The translations under genes were made by a program, and so were the position numbers. A DNA stretch of 34,781 nucleotides from a virus: positions 1 through 34,781 of IMG/VR virus record IMGVR_UViG_3300050821_002142; one strand, given 5' to 3'. This document shows positions 13,681 to 20,008 of this stretch, one piece after another (within the stretch, counting starts at the first letter, position 1; the number at the start of each line of letters is the position of its first letter). The notes beneath the pieces are model-generated. The model had not been told where the DNA came from, searched no databases, and saw only the letters and a list, made by a program, of their open reading frames with translations.

Positions 13681-16120
13681 ATGTCCTTCTCGCCTAGCGG
13701 GAACCAATTATCTAACCTGCCTCAGAGCACCGTGAAATTTTATGACAAGAAATTTCGCGAGAACCTCAAGGCTCAAACCCCGTTCGTTGCTTGCGCAGAG
13801 CGTTTGAATCTGCCTACCAATAGCGGTAACCAATACGAGATTATGTAACATGAATGTCTCGTAAGTTTAAGTCGAGTACATTGATTGGTTCATGTATGTA
13901 CCGTTGGCGGCTAACACCAACCAAACGACTGAAGGAACTGTTGGTTCCTCACTGTCGGTTAGCGTGCTGACAACGACCGCGACTATCGGAGAATTAATTG
14001 CTAGTTCTCCGTATAAACCTAATCTGATTGACTCGGACGCCTGAAATGGTTACGAGGCGGAACTTTATACAGTGTATAAAGACCGTGAACGACTAAGCGA
14101 TTGGGCACATGAAAGTGTGATGCAATAGTCTGAACTCATATGGAATAAAACTATGAGAGACGGGCAGAAATGACCCGCCCTATATTAGCTGCCGGACAGA
14201 AGTTGTTACCCGGAGTAATATTAGTAACAAATTTGATGCCGATTACGCCAACTTCTCTTCGCTTTCGCTTGCAACAGCTATCGATAATACGGTAGAAAAT
14301 GTCGCAAAAGAGATGAGTTATCGCCTTGGCGAAAGCCTGTCCGCTCTCGTTCGTGCAACTTGCGACGGCGCGAACAGCATCGATTCTAGCGTGCTGACTC
14401 AGTTGGCCGCGACTTCGACTTCGAGCTTTACCGCCCTGTCGTTGTCCCAGATTCGAAATAGCGTCCAGTCACTCGCTGGCCGCAGTGTCCGTCCGTTCGA
14501 TGAAGCTTCAAAGAGCTTTATCGGAGTCATCCATTTTTAATTAGGGTGGATGTAAAATTTAGCTATATCGGGGAACCTCTTATACAGTGTATAAGACAAT
14601 CCCGAGGAAAGACACTTATGAGTTTTAACTGGTCGTATTTATCTGGCCTAATCGATGGTGAAGGAACTATAACAATCAACAGAACCGGAAAAGGTTCTTA
14701 CGAATGCAGAGCAAAGATCGGAAATACTGATCTCCGGCTAATGAAATGGCTGATCTCTAAGTTCGGCGGCGTTTATTACACCGAAACGAATAGAAACCCA
14801 CTGAAACACAGAACACTGTATCAGTGGAGAATAAAAGGGCGTAAAAACACCGAAGATTTGTTATTGGGTATCCTGCCACATCTTGTTTTGAAAGCAGAAC
14901 AGGCCAAAATCGCGCTAACTTATCTCAGAGCAGAAACAACTGAGGAACGAGAAAAGTGCTTTTTAGCAATTCAGCCTTTGAACAAGAGAGGTGTATCCGT
15001 AACGACTAATACGCTAGAGTCTTCGCAAGAAGATATGATAGAGTCTGACCTCATGAGTGATCATGAGAGCGTACCTGATGTGAATCAGGGTTCTGATATT
15101 TGCAAAATACCACCGGAAGGTTGGTGGTGTTCGCGTGAAAGTGGTCATGATGGCCCTTGCGCAGCAAGACAGATTTAACCTAAACACAAGTACCTTTCGC
15201 CCTTGGCGACGTGTTGGCTGACAATAGCAACGATTCGCCTATCGATATCCTGAAGCACACACCGGTGGGTCAGGCAAAGATGGACGAACTCGTTTCGGTT
15301 GATCTGACTGAAGTAATCGAACTGCCGAGTTCTGGCGTTCAGTTCTTCCAGACCAACCTCGTCACTCAGTCTAACAACTATAAGTCAGTTGCCGGACTAG
15401 TCGGTCTTCGGACGTACATTTTTGGCCGCGATGGAGTATTTGCCATCAATTTGGGAGCCAAAGGTGATACAGGCTATGGTGACGGCGAATGGCGTAAACG
15501 TTAAGATATTGCGCCAATAAAATCCCTCCTGATTGACTTGGAAGCTGAAACGCTAACAAGGCGGAAGTCAAGTTTTTCTGTTATAAAACTTGACACCGTG
15601 AGAGACTAAGCGGAGAGACGCAGAAATGCGATGCGATAGTCCGAACTTATACGAATAAAAGTATAAGAGGTAGGCAGAAATGTCTTACCCTGTGAAAACA
15701 GTAACAAGATTGAATATCGAATGTAATATCATGCAGAACGTTAATTAGGTGTGACGTTCTTTAGATGTGAAACGGATTGGCACCGACCGTTGCAGACCCC
15801 GAGGGTTTGATTCCGGGATGGACTTCTTATCGAGTCCATTTCACCACATCGCTCGGCCCTAAACTGTATTGGGGCGAGTAATAAACCGACTCTGATTGAC
15901 TTGGAAGCTGAAATGGCTAACAGGGCGCAAGCCGCAAGGCAGCGTGAGAGACTAAGTGAGACGGCGCTCAAGAAATTGAGCGATGCGATAGTCCGAACTG
16001 CACAGAATAGGGAATGTGCAGAGGTTAGCAGAAATGACTAACCCCGCCGTAAGGCGAGTAACAATTTTGGATACTACGATTCGGCAGAGACAAATTGATG
16101 CTGCGTCGGCCATAAGCTAA
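13681..16120 (+). CDS. Major capsid protein, N4 gp56-like, in seven exon pieces
   Basis: Read straight through, the gene stops after 55 codons, but one 343-344 residue protein is recovered by joining 13681-13841, 13888-13994, 14236-14535, 15191-15495, 15713-15742, 15780-15860 and 16070-16120. It starts MSFSPSGNQLSNLPQSTVKF and has NSGNQ near residue 46, FMYVPLAANTNQTTEGTVG, GEYADYANFS, GVIH.PFALGDV, RTYIFGRDGVFAI, GDGEWRNIE and finally GWTSYRVHFTTS and IDAASAIS. These agree with what I remember of N4 gp56-type capsids, where the same blocks follow each other without gaps. Four interruptions are group I introns and two are unexplained short insertions. Exon 3/4 is ambiguous: VIHLPF if the intron ends in G at 15190, VIHPF if it is 14535-15192. 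The gene follows the scaffold and has a TAAATA start context. Confidence 0.85.
13842..13887 (+). other. 46-nt insertion in the capsid gene with group I-like borders
   Basis: This segment introduces TAA in frame at 13846-13848 and shifts the frame. Removing 13842-13887 restores NSGNQYE-M-FMYVPLAANT. The upstream exon UACGAGAU (13834-13841) pairs with GUCUCGUA (13856-13863) over 8 bp, with the last exon U opposite G, as in a group I P1. The segment ends in G. Its 3' end CGAGTACATTGATTG resembles the end of intron D, CGAGTAACAATTTTG. No catalytic core fits in 46 nt. Additional pairing CATGAA/TTCATG (13849-13854 with 13889-13894) and CTCG/CGAG would bring the two borders together. Confidence 0.7.
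13995..14235 (+). ncRNA. Group I intron A (no ORF, 241 nt)
   Basis: Upstream exon GGAGAAU (13988-13994) pairs with GUUCUCC (14004-14010), giving a 7-bp P1 with U.G at the splice site. The conserved CTGATTGACT segment, ACGACTAAGCG and ATAGTCTGAACT (14125-14136) are shared with introns C and D and match group I core strands (P3/P7/P8). A hairpin CTTTATAC-AGT-GTATAAAG lies at 14063-14081 and a P9-like GGGC/GCCC stem near the 3' part. The intron ends AACAAATTTG. Splicing joins GAA-T to AT-GCC, giving GEYADYANFS. Confidence 0.85.
14536..15190 (+). ncRNA. Group I intron B with LAGLIDADG ORF (about 655 nt)
   Basis: Exon CAUCCAU (14528-14534) pairs with GUGGAUG (14546-14552), 7 bp with U.G. The next two U also face G, so the splice site may be at 14534 or 14535. 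Near the 5' end is TCTTATAC-AGT-GTATAAGA (14578-14596), the same hairpin and loop as in intron A. Core strands AACGACTAATACG (from 15001) and ATAGAGTCTGACCTCATG (from about 15038) lie inside the 3' part of the endonuclease ORF. A 3' end at G15190 fits the group I rule and gives VIHLPF; ending at 15192 gives VIHPF but no terminal G. Confidence 0.8.
14618..15178 (+). CDS. Intron-encoded LAGLIDADG homing endonuclease
   Basis: A 186-residue protein with a single LAGLIDADG motif, LSGLIDGEGTI near residues 8-18 (catalytic acid in the GEG), followed by the usual alternating strands and helices (LRLMKWLISKFGG, LYQWRIKGRKNTEDLL, LPHLVLKAEQAKIALTYL). One motif means it should work as a homodimer, cutting the uninterrupted capsid gene and spreading the intron. 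ATG 14618 is chosen because CGAGGAAAG lies 7-10 nt upstream; an in-frame ATG at 14546 sits inside the P1 stem. From about residue 128 the reading frame runs through the ribozyme core, and the last 26 residues contain a Cys-rich GWWCSRESGHDGPC motif that is not part of the nuclease fold. Confidence 0.88.
   Translation: MSFNWSYLSGLIDGEGTITINRTGKGSYECRAKIGNTDLRLMKWLISKFGGVYYTETNRNPLKHRTLYQWRIKGRKNTEDLLLGILPHLVLKAEQAKIALTYLRAETTEEREKCFLAIQPLNKRGVSVTTNTLESSQEDMIESDLMSDHESVPDVNQGSDICKIPPEGWWCSRESGHDGPCAARQI
15496..15712 (+). ncRNA. Group I intron C (no ORF, 217 nt)
   Basis: Exon UGGCGU (15490-15495) pairs with GCGCCA (15511-15516), 6 bp with U.G at the site. Core elements CTGATTGACTTGGAAGCTGAAA, GACTAAG (15604-15610) and ATAGTCCGAACT (from 15636) are nearly identical to intron D. 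A 10-bp GTCAAGTTTT/AAAACTTGAC stem replaces the short hairpin of intron A. P9 is GGTAGG..CTTACC. The end AACAAGATTG at 15703-15712 joins TGG-CGT to AAT-ATC, giving GEWRNIEC. Confidence 0.85.
15743..15779 (+). other. 37-nt insertion in the capsid gene with group I-like borders
   Basis: Lies 30 coding bases after intron C. It places TAG in frame at 15746 and changes frame. Removing it gives ECNIMQNV-APTVADPEG, which has the spacing I remember for this capsid region. Upstream exon GAACGUU (15736-15742) pairs with GACGUUC (15753-15759): 7 bp with U.G exactly at the border and a 10-nt loop. The last base is G. The 3' part TGTGAAACGGATTG resembles a shortened end of intron C (TGTGAAAACAG then AAGATTG). 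There is no room for a ribozyme core. Confidence 0.7.
15861..16069 (+). ncRNA. Group I intron D (no ORF, 209 nt)
   Basis: Exon CUCGGCCCU (15852-15860) pairs with GGGGCGAG (15871-15878) with one bulged G and U.G at the splice site. It shares CTGATTGACTTGGAAGCTGAAA, AGAGACTAAG and GATGCGATAGTCCGAACT with intron C, and has a P9 stem GGTTAG/CTAACC. It ends AACAATTTTG at 16069. Splicing joins GGC-CCT to GAT-ACT, giving SLGPDTTIRQRQIDAASAIS and the stop at 16118-16120. Confidence 0.85.
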
Positions 16121-16144
16121 ACAAAATAAAGGACTTAAATGTTC

Positions 16145-16173
16145 TTGACTTGTTTGTTGCTGTGTGGTATAGT
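16145..16173 (+). promoter_or_regulatory. Sigma70-type promoter upstream of the HNH gene
   Basis: TTGACT (16145-16150) and TATAGT (16168-16173) with a 17-bp spacer. It lies in the gap between the capsid stop and the HNH gene. Few other genes in the window have such a promoter, so it probably serves the HNH gene specifically, with read-through to the genes beyond it. Confidence 0.7.
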
Positions 16174-16196
16174 AGTACAGATGTAAAATTTCGATA

Positions 16197-16223
16197 GGGG
16201 CGGATGCCGTAATCATTCGCCCC
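16197..16223 (+). promoter_or_regulatory. GC-rich leader hairpin before the HNH gene
   Basis: GGGGCGGATG (16197-16206) pairs with CATTCGCCCC (16214-16223), 10 bp with one G.T pair and a 7-nt loop, between the promoter and the ribosome site. It has no U-tract, and the ribosome site at about 16242-16247 is outside it, so it is more likely a 5' leader structure than a terminator. Confidence 0.6.
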
Positions 16224-16254
16224 GATTCGATTCTCTATTACGGAGAGAAAAAAA

Positions 16255-16779
16255 ATGAGAAAACTTGATTTAGTAGGACAGAAATTTGGAAGACTAACAG
16301 TTTTAGAAGTTTGCGGACGAAATCATAATGTAAGAGTTTGGAAATGTCAATGCGATTGTGGTAAACAGCATGAAGTTGAGCAAAACCATTTATCGTCAGG
16401 CCGAACAACTAGCTGCGGTTGTTACCACAAAGAAAAAGTTACTACGCACGGTTTAAGCAATAGCCCGGAAGAACGAGCCTACGATCATGCTCGACAACGA
16501 TGTAAACCAAATCACAATAAGCATGCACATTATTTTGATCGCGGTATTAGGTTTGAATTTACGTCTTTTGAGCAGTTTTATGCTGAAGTTGGGCCTAAGC
16601 CAACGCCTAAACACTCATTAGATCGTATTGATAACGATGGAAATTACGCTCCCGGTAACATTCGATGGGCAACTAAGAGTGAGCAAGAGCGAAATAAGAG
16701 ATGTAACAATTGTGATGCATTGAAAGCCCGCATCAAAGAATTAGAAGTACAAATCGCGTCATTGACGCAGAAGGAATAA
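16255..16779 (+). CDS. Free-standing HNH endonuclease with AP2-like DNA-binding part
   Basis: A 174-residue endonuclease of the phage HNH family. Residues 1-60 (VGQKFGRLTVLEVCGRNHN, then C.C.CG.......L.SG.TTSCGC) form a Cys-rich DNA-binding module. The nuclease part has SLDRIDNDGNYAPGNIRWAT near residues 122-141 and SEQERNKR, the typical variant in which D.ID..G.Y.P.N.RW replaces a canonical HNH. A short coiled tail (CDALKARIKELEVQIASLTQ) follows. Strong ribosome site GGAGAG. Preceded by its own promoter and hairpin; inserted directly behind the intron-bearing capsid gene, 4 nt before the next gene. It may promote spread of itself or act with core-less introns as a collaborating endonuclease. 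Confidence 0.88.
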   Translation: MRKLDLVGQKFGRLTVLEVCGRNHNVRVWKCQCDCGKQHEVEQNHLSSGRTTSCGCYHKEKVTTHGLSNSPEERAYDHARQRCKPNHNKHAHYFDRGIRFEFTSFEQFYAEVGPKPTPKHSLDRIDNDGNYAPGNIRWATKSEQERNKRCNNCDALKARIKELEVQIASLTQKE

Positions 16780-16783
16780 CAAC

Positions 16784-18007
16784 ATGCCTATCCCCGCACA
16801 AACAACGGGTCTTGGAACCGCCGTCGCAGTCACGTTGGCGGGAACTGGAGTCACACAGGAAAAAACACCTGTCAGTGGAACTCAAGGAATTTCGCACTAT
16901 AATGTAACTCTGTCTTTGTCCGGGACCGGATTTCCGAGTACTGTCGCGGTCAGTGCGTCAACGATTGACGTTGCCGGAAACGTCGTTAGTAATGGTGGCG
17001 CTTCAGGATCGACGCAATTGGGCGCAGCCGCCGCAGCTTATGCTATTCTTGCCGCTGCTGGAATTACTAATACTGGCGCGACTGTCATTTCTGGCGGAAA
17101 TATCGGTTCGTATCCGACTGCAACTGAAACCGGATTTACCGGGGCAAATTTTGTTCCTCCGGCGACGACTGATAACGCCGATGCACAAGCAGGACTCGCC
17201 GCCGCTTTGGTAACATATAACGCGCTATCGGCTTTGACTTTTACGTCTTTGTCCGCGTCTTCGGCTAATTTAAGCACTCTTGGTAACGGAAGCACAGCTT
17301 CGACTTATACCGCAGGTAATTATTCTGCTGGCACAAGCATGGACATTCCGACGAGCATTACATTAGATGCTCAAGGCAACCCCGGCGCGGTATTTATATT
17401 TAAAGCCGGATCGACACTGACTCTCGAATCTAACGCGTCTGTTGTTCTTGTCAACGGCGCTCAAGCCGCGAACGTTTATTGGCTGGTCGGTAGTTCATTT
17501 ACTTCGATCTTTGGAACTGTGTCCGTCATGAACGGAAATATTCTTGCCAATACAAGTATTACTCTTGGCGGTGGCGTCCTGAATGGCCGAGCATTGGCCG
17601 GAATCGTGACTTCATCTGGCGCAGTTACAATTGCGACTGCCGAAGCAATTACAGTTCCCGGATTTTCACAAAGCACAGCTTCAGGAATGAATGCAGTTAG
17701 TTATAATGCATGGCCGCGTTTGGTTGGCGGCGTTACACAGACTCGCGATGGTGTGACTCGTAATGCGCAAGATGTCACTGTTTCTTATCCGGCTCCGACT
17801 TCAGGTCCGGGCGGCGTTGCTGATGTGTCAGATGTCAATAATCCATTTCTTGTGACCGCGTATCGTGTCGGTCAAGCGTGGGTGGAATTTTTCGCGCCTA
17901 CTTTTGGAAATTCTGAGCCATTAGCGACAGATATTGAGTCGAATTTGACCGAAGGTTTTCCGACCGATAAAATCCAAGCACAGCTTTTAGTTAACGTCGT
18001 GAAGTAG
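16784..18007 (+). CDS. Ig-like capsid surface protein with inserted ice-binding (DUF3494) domain
   Basis: A 407-residue protein in three parts. Residues 1-72 form an Ig-like segment (GISHYNVTLSLSGTGFPSTV) like that of the next gene. Residues about 75-292 are an ice-binding-protein-type domain of the DUF3494 family: AAYAILAAAGITNTGATVIS, GGNIGSYP, GSTASTYTAGNY, GAVFIFKAGSTLTL, ANVYWLVGSS, ITLGGGVLNGRALAGI. Residues 295-407 continue the Ig-like protein (RNAQDVTVSYPAP and EPLATDIESN). The protein likely decorates the head or another virion surface. Family members bind ice; here a role in binding ice or carbohydrate is inference. ATG 4 nt after the HNH stop, ribosome site AAGGAATAAC. Confidence 0.85.
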   Translation: MPIPAQTTGLGTAVAVTLAGTGVTQEKTPVSGTQGISHYNVTLSLSGTGFPSTVAVSASTIDVAGNVVSNGGASGSTQLGAAAAAYAILAAAGITNTGATVISGGNIGSYPTATETGFTGANFVPPATTDNADAQAGLAAALVTYNALSALTFTSLSASSANLSTLGNGSTASTYTAGNYSAGTSMDIPTSITLDAQGNPGAVFIFKAGSTLTLESNASVVLVNGAQAANVYWLVGSSFTSIFGTVSVMNGNILANTSITLGGGVLNGRALAGIVTSSGAVTIATAEAITVPGFSQSTASGMNAVSYNAWPRLVGGVTQTRDGVTRNAQDVTVSYPAPTSGPGGVADVSDVNNPFLVTAYRVGQAWVEFFAPTFGNSEPLATDIESNLTEGFPTDKIQAQLLVNVVK

Positions 18008-18026
18008 TTTAAAGAAAAGAGAAATC

Positions 18027-18578
18027 ATGTCTAATCCAGTTCCTCCCCACAACCCTACTGACGGACTTTTATCCGCGTGTTACGTGCAACTTTCTGGCAC
18101 AGGCGTTACTATTCCGCCTAAAGAACCGCCTGTTTCCGCGAATCACCCAAGTGCTGGACATTACGAAGTTACTTTGAGCGCGTCTGGTACTGGTTTTCCG
18201 TCTTCTGTCGTCATAACACCATCACTTGTTGATGTGTCTAATACGGCGTATGCTTCGACTGCTGCATCTTGGGTTTATCGTTCTTATAACGATCCTCAAG
18301 TAATCGAAGCAAGTCTTCCAACAGGACCGGGAAATCCGACTAATCTTGCGCCGAAGCCGACGCAGACTGCGAAACTTGCGTCTGTTAGCGCATCTGGAAC
18401 ATCAACAGTAACCGTCACTGCGCTGTCTCCGGGCAAAGCAATTGTATCCGCAATTTACCCCACCTTCGATAACGCAGAAGGAAATGTTACAGTTGGCAAT
18501 CTTGGCGGACCCTTGGCCGGAACTACAGTGCCGAAAGATTATATTTTCGCCCTTATTGATGTAAAGATTTTCGCGTAG
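18027..18578 (+). CDS. Ig-like virion surface protein
   Basis: A 183-residue protein with SAGHYEVTLSASGTGFPSSV near residues 44-63, matching the N-terminal part of the preceding gene (HYNVTLSLSGTGFPSTV), and ending with VTVTALSPGKAIVSAIYPTF, a pattern of bacterial Ig-like (BIG2-type) domains. It lacks the ice-binding insertion, so it shows what the uninterrupted form looks like. Probably a decoration protein. Ribosome site is AAAGAGAAATC. No signal peptide. Confidence 0.7.
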   Translation: MSNPVPPHNPTDGLLSACYVQLSGTGVTIPPKEPPVSANHPSAGHYEVTLSASGTGFPSSVVITPSLVDVSNTAYASTAASWVYRSYNDPQVIEASLPTGPGNPTNLAPKPTQTAKLASVSASGTSTVTVTALSPGKAIVSAIYPTFDNAEGNVTVGNLGGPLAGTTVPKDYIFALIDVKIFA

Positions 18579-18587
18579 AAAGGTTTT

Positions 18588-19175
18588 ATGCCACCTCTAT
18601 TTCCTACAAATCCGCTACAATTAAATTACAGTTCTGGCATCGGCATACCTGCGCGAGTTGTTTTATCTGGAACGGCTGCTGGCGGCAATAGTGTAACGCA
18701 GCAGCAATCGGCAACGATTGATGGGACGAGCTATGTCGTATTGCAAATGCGCGGCCCGGAATATTATCTTTTGATGACTAGTCTGTCTGATACTTGTCAA
18801 TTGACTGCGAGCATAGTTGATGTTAATGGTAACGCTAGTACGGTCGATTCGGGTAATACGTTTACTTATACATCATGGAACGCTAGTCCGGTTGTTCTTT
18901 CAATGTCTAATACTGGAAGCGCGTCAGGAAGTGAATTCGTTTCATTTTCATCCGCAAATATGGGCGCAAATTGGCAACCGACTGATTTAGATTGGGATAG
19001 TAAAGTTGTTACTGTGTCTTCGTCTGGTTTGATCACTGCAAATCAAGAAGGCCATGCGGTAGTTGAAGTTCGATATCCGCTATCTCGGGCCGCGAATAAT
19101 CCGGCTGTAAACGGTTTAAACACTACTGACAATCCACAATTTATCGCTGCGTTACTCGTAATTCGAGTCAATTAA
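18588..19175 (+). CDS. Virion protein with BIG2-like fold
   Basis: A 195-residue Ser/Thr/Asn-rich beta protein. Residues near 140-175 (SKVVTVSSSGLITANQEGHA then VVEVRYP) are typical of BIG2 Ig-like domains, where a V..G.I.A...G.A...V pattern recurs. It completes a group of three Ig-like genes behind the capsid gene. ATG follows AGAAAGGTTTT. Likely a surface or tail-associated protein; no enzyme motif. Confidence 0.65.
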   Translation: MPPLFPTNPLQLNYSSGIGIPARVVLSGTAAGGNSVTQQQSATIDGTSYVVLQMRGPEYYLLMTSLSDTCQLTASIVDVNGNASTVDSGNTFTYTSWNASPVVLSMSNTGSASGSEFVSFSSANMGANWQPTDLDWDSKVVTVSSSGLITANQEGHAVVEVRYPLSRAANNPAVNGLNTTDNPQFIAALLVIRVN

Positions 19176-19187
19176 TTATACACGATA
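19176..19187 (+). repeat. TTATACACGATA motif (copy 1)
   Basis: The 12-nt motif TTATACACGATA occurs about 15 nt before the start of the 19202 gene and again at 21767-21778 before a leader ORF. It contains TATACA, which could serve as a -10 element, but no convincing -35 is visible at either place. Confidence 0.35.
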
Positions 19188-19201
19188 TAATAGGAGGAAC
19201 T

Positions 19202-19519
19202 ATGTCTGATGATCGGAACTATATTGCTAGTTTAGAAGAGGCGATTGAAGATATCACTGAAGATAATCTTAGATTGAGAAATACGAATCGAATTCTTCGG
19301 GCTGTAAATTCAGGACTTCGGTCGAAACTTGAAATCGCGCATAAAAATGATGAAGAATTTGTTTCGGCGTGTCAATGGGATGAAGAAATCGACGCTCGCG
19401 CCGCGCAAATTGATTCAGAATCTGATTCGACCGGATATGTCGAGTATGTCGAAGAGAAATCTGACTATCCGCAAGGATTTCAAGAATATTGGGGAATTGG
19501 CAACACAAGTTATACGTAA
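19202..19519 (+). CDS. Small acidic coiled-coil protein (105 aa)
   Basis: Residues 5-45 form a likely coiled coil (YIASLEEAIEDITEDNLRLR then NTNRILRAVN), followed by an acidic stretch ending in QEYWGIGNTSYT. Strong AGGAGGAACT ribosome site. A TTATACACGATA motif precedes it. Function unknown. Confidence 0.6.
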   Translation: MSDDRNYIASLEEAIEDITEDNLRLRNTNRILRAVNSGLRSKLEIAHKNDEEFVSACQWDEEIDARAAQIDSESDSTGYVEYVEEKSDYPQGFQEYWGIGNTSYT

Positions 19520-19543
19520 TTAAGTGAACGTGGTTAAGAAATT

Positions 19544-19939
19544 ATGAATACTAACGAATATATGCGGGATTACATGCGAAAACAATATGCTGAAAAGCCC
19601 GCAATTCGCGAAGCTCAGATTGCCCGCTCTTTGGCCAGATATTATAATTCAACTCGTACGAGTGTTCAACAAGAGAATTTAGATCGTAAAATTGATGTTT
19701 TGACTCATTATGGTCTTAATAGTATGTTGCAATGTTGCGGCGAAGACTGCAAAATTATTGATCATGATATGTTAACTCTTGATCATATTAACAATGATGG
19801 CGCTGTGCATCGTAAAACAATCACGACCGGAATATACCGATGGATACAAAGTCACGACTATCCTGCCGGATTTCAAACACTTTGTTGGAATCATCAAATG
19901 AAGAAAGAACTCGCCCGCAGGCGAATTGAAAATATGTGA
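19544..19939 (+). CDS. HNH endonuclease-like protein
   Basis: A 131-residue protein with the compact phage HNH pattern: CCGEDCKII near residues 65-73, then LTLDHINNDGAVHRKTI near 78-94 (D-H of the metal finger), and FQTLCWNHQMKKEL near 112-125 (Asn and His). The N-terminus (YMRDYMRKQYAEKP) is a basic helix seen in related phage nucleases. It nicks or cuts DNA. The ribosome site (AAGAAATT) is weak and no own promoter is visible, unlike the two other HNH-type genes. Followed by a 186-nt gap. Probably a mobile free-standing gene. Confidence 0.8.
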   Translation: MNTNEYMRDYMRKQYAEKPAIREAQIARSLARYYNSTRTSVQQENLDRKIDVLTHYGLNSMLQCCGEDCKIIDHDMLTLDHINNDGAVHRKTITTGIYRWIQSHDYPAGFQTLCWNHQMKKELARRRIENM

Positions 19940-19945
19940 ACGTGT

Positions 19946-20004
19946 GTCCGATGAGATGGATTATCAAATCGGGCGCTAATCGGACGGACGGTCTAGAACG
20001 ACCG
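19946..20004 (+). other. Structured intergenic segment
   Basis: In the gap behind the HNH gene GTCCGAT (19946-19952) pairs with ATCGGAC (19979-19985), and CGGTC (19989-19993) with GACCG (20000-20004). There is no T-tract, so neither is a clear terminator. The geometry does not make a tRNA. It may be an RNA structure or the remains of the HNH insertion. Confidence 0.35.
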
Positions 20005-20008
20005 CGAG

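Noticed and set aside
14313-14540. Independent small gene at 14313-14540 and another at 15211-15504
   Set aside because: Both are capsid exons; their frames continue upstream without ribosome sites and join through introns A-C.
15721-15767. ATG-to-ATG bypass at the second insertion (15721 to 15765)
   Set aside because: The codon after the second ATG is TGA, and the true frame before the insertion is AAT ATC GAA, not the one containing ATG TAA.
13681-16120. Capsid gene as a pseudogene or a set of sequencing errors
   Set aside because: Six breaks each resolve to exact in-frame joins with P1 pairing and terminal G, or the same borders in the two short cases. Random decay or error would not produce this. 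Assembly artefacts for the two short insertions cannot be excluded without reads.
19946-19985. tRNA in the gap behind the 19544 HNH gene
   Set aside because: A 7-bp GTCCGAT/ATCGGAC stem is present but encloses only 26 nt, with no anticodon or T arm.
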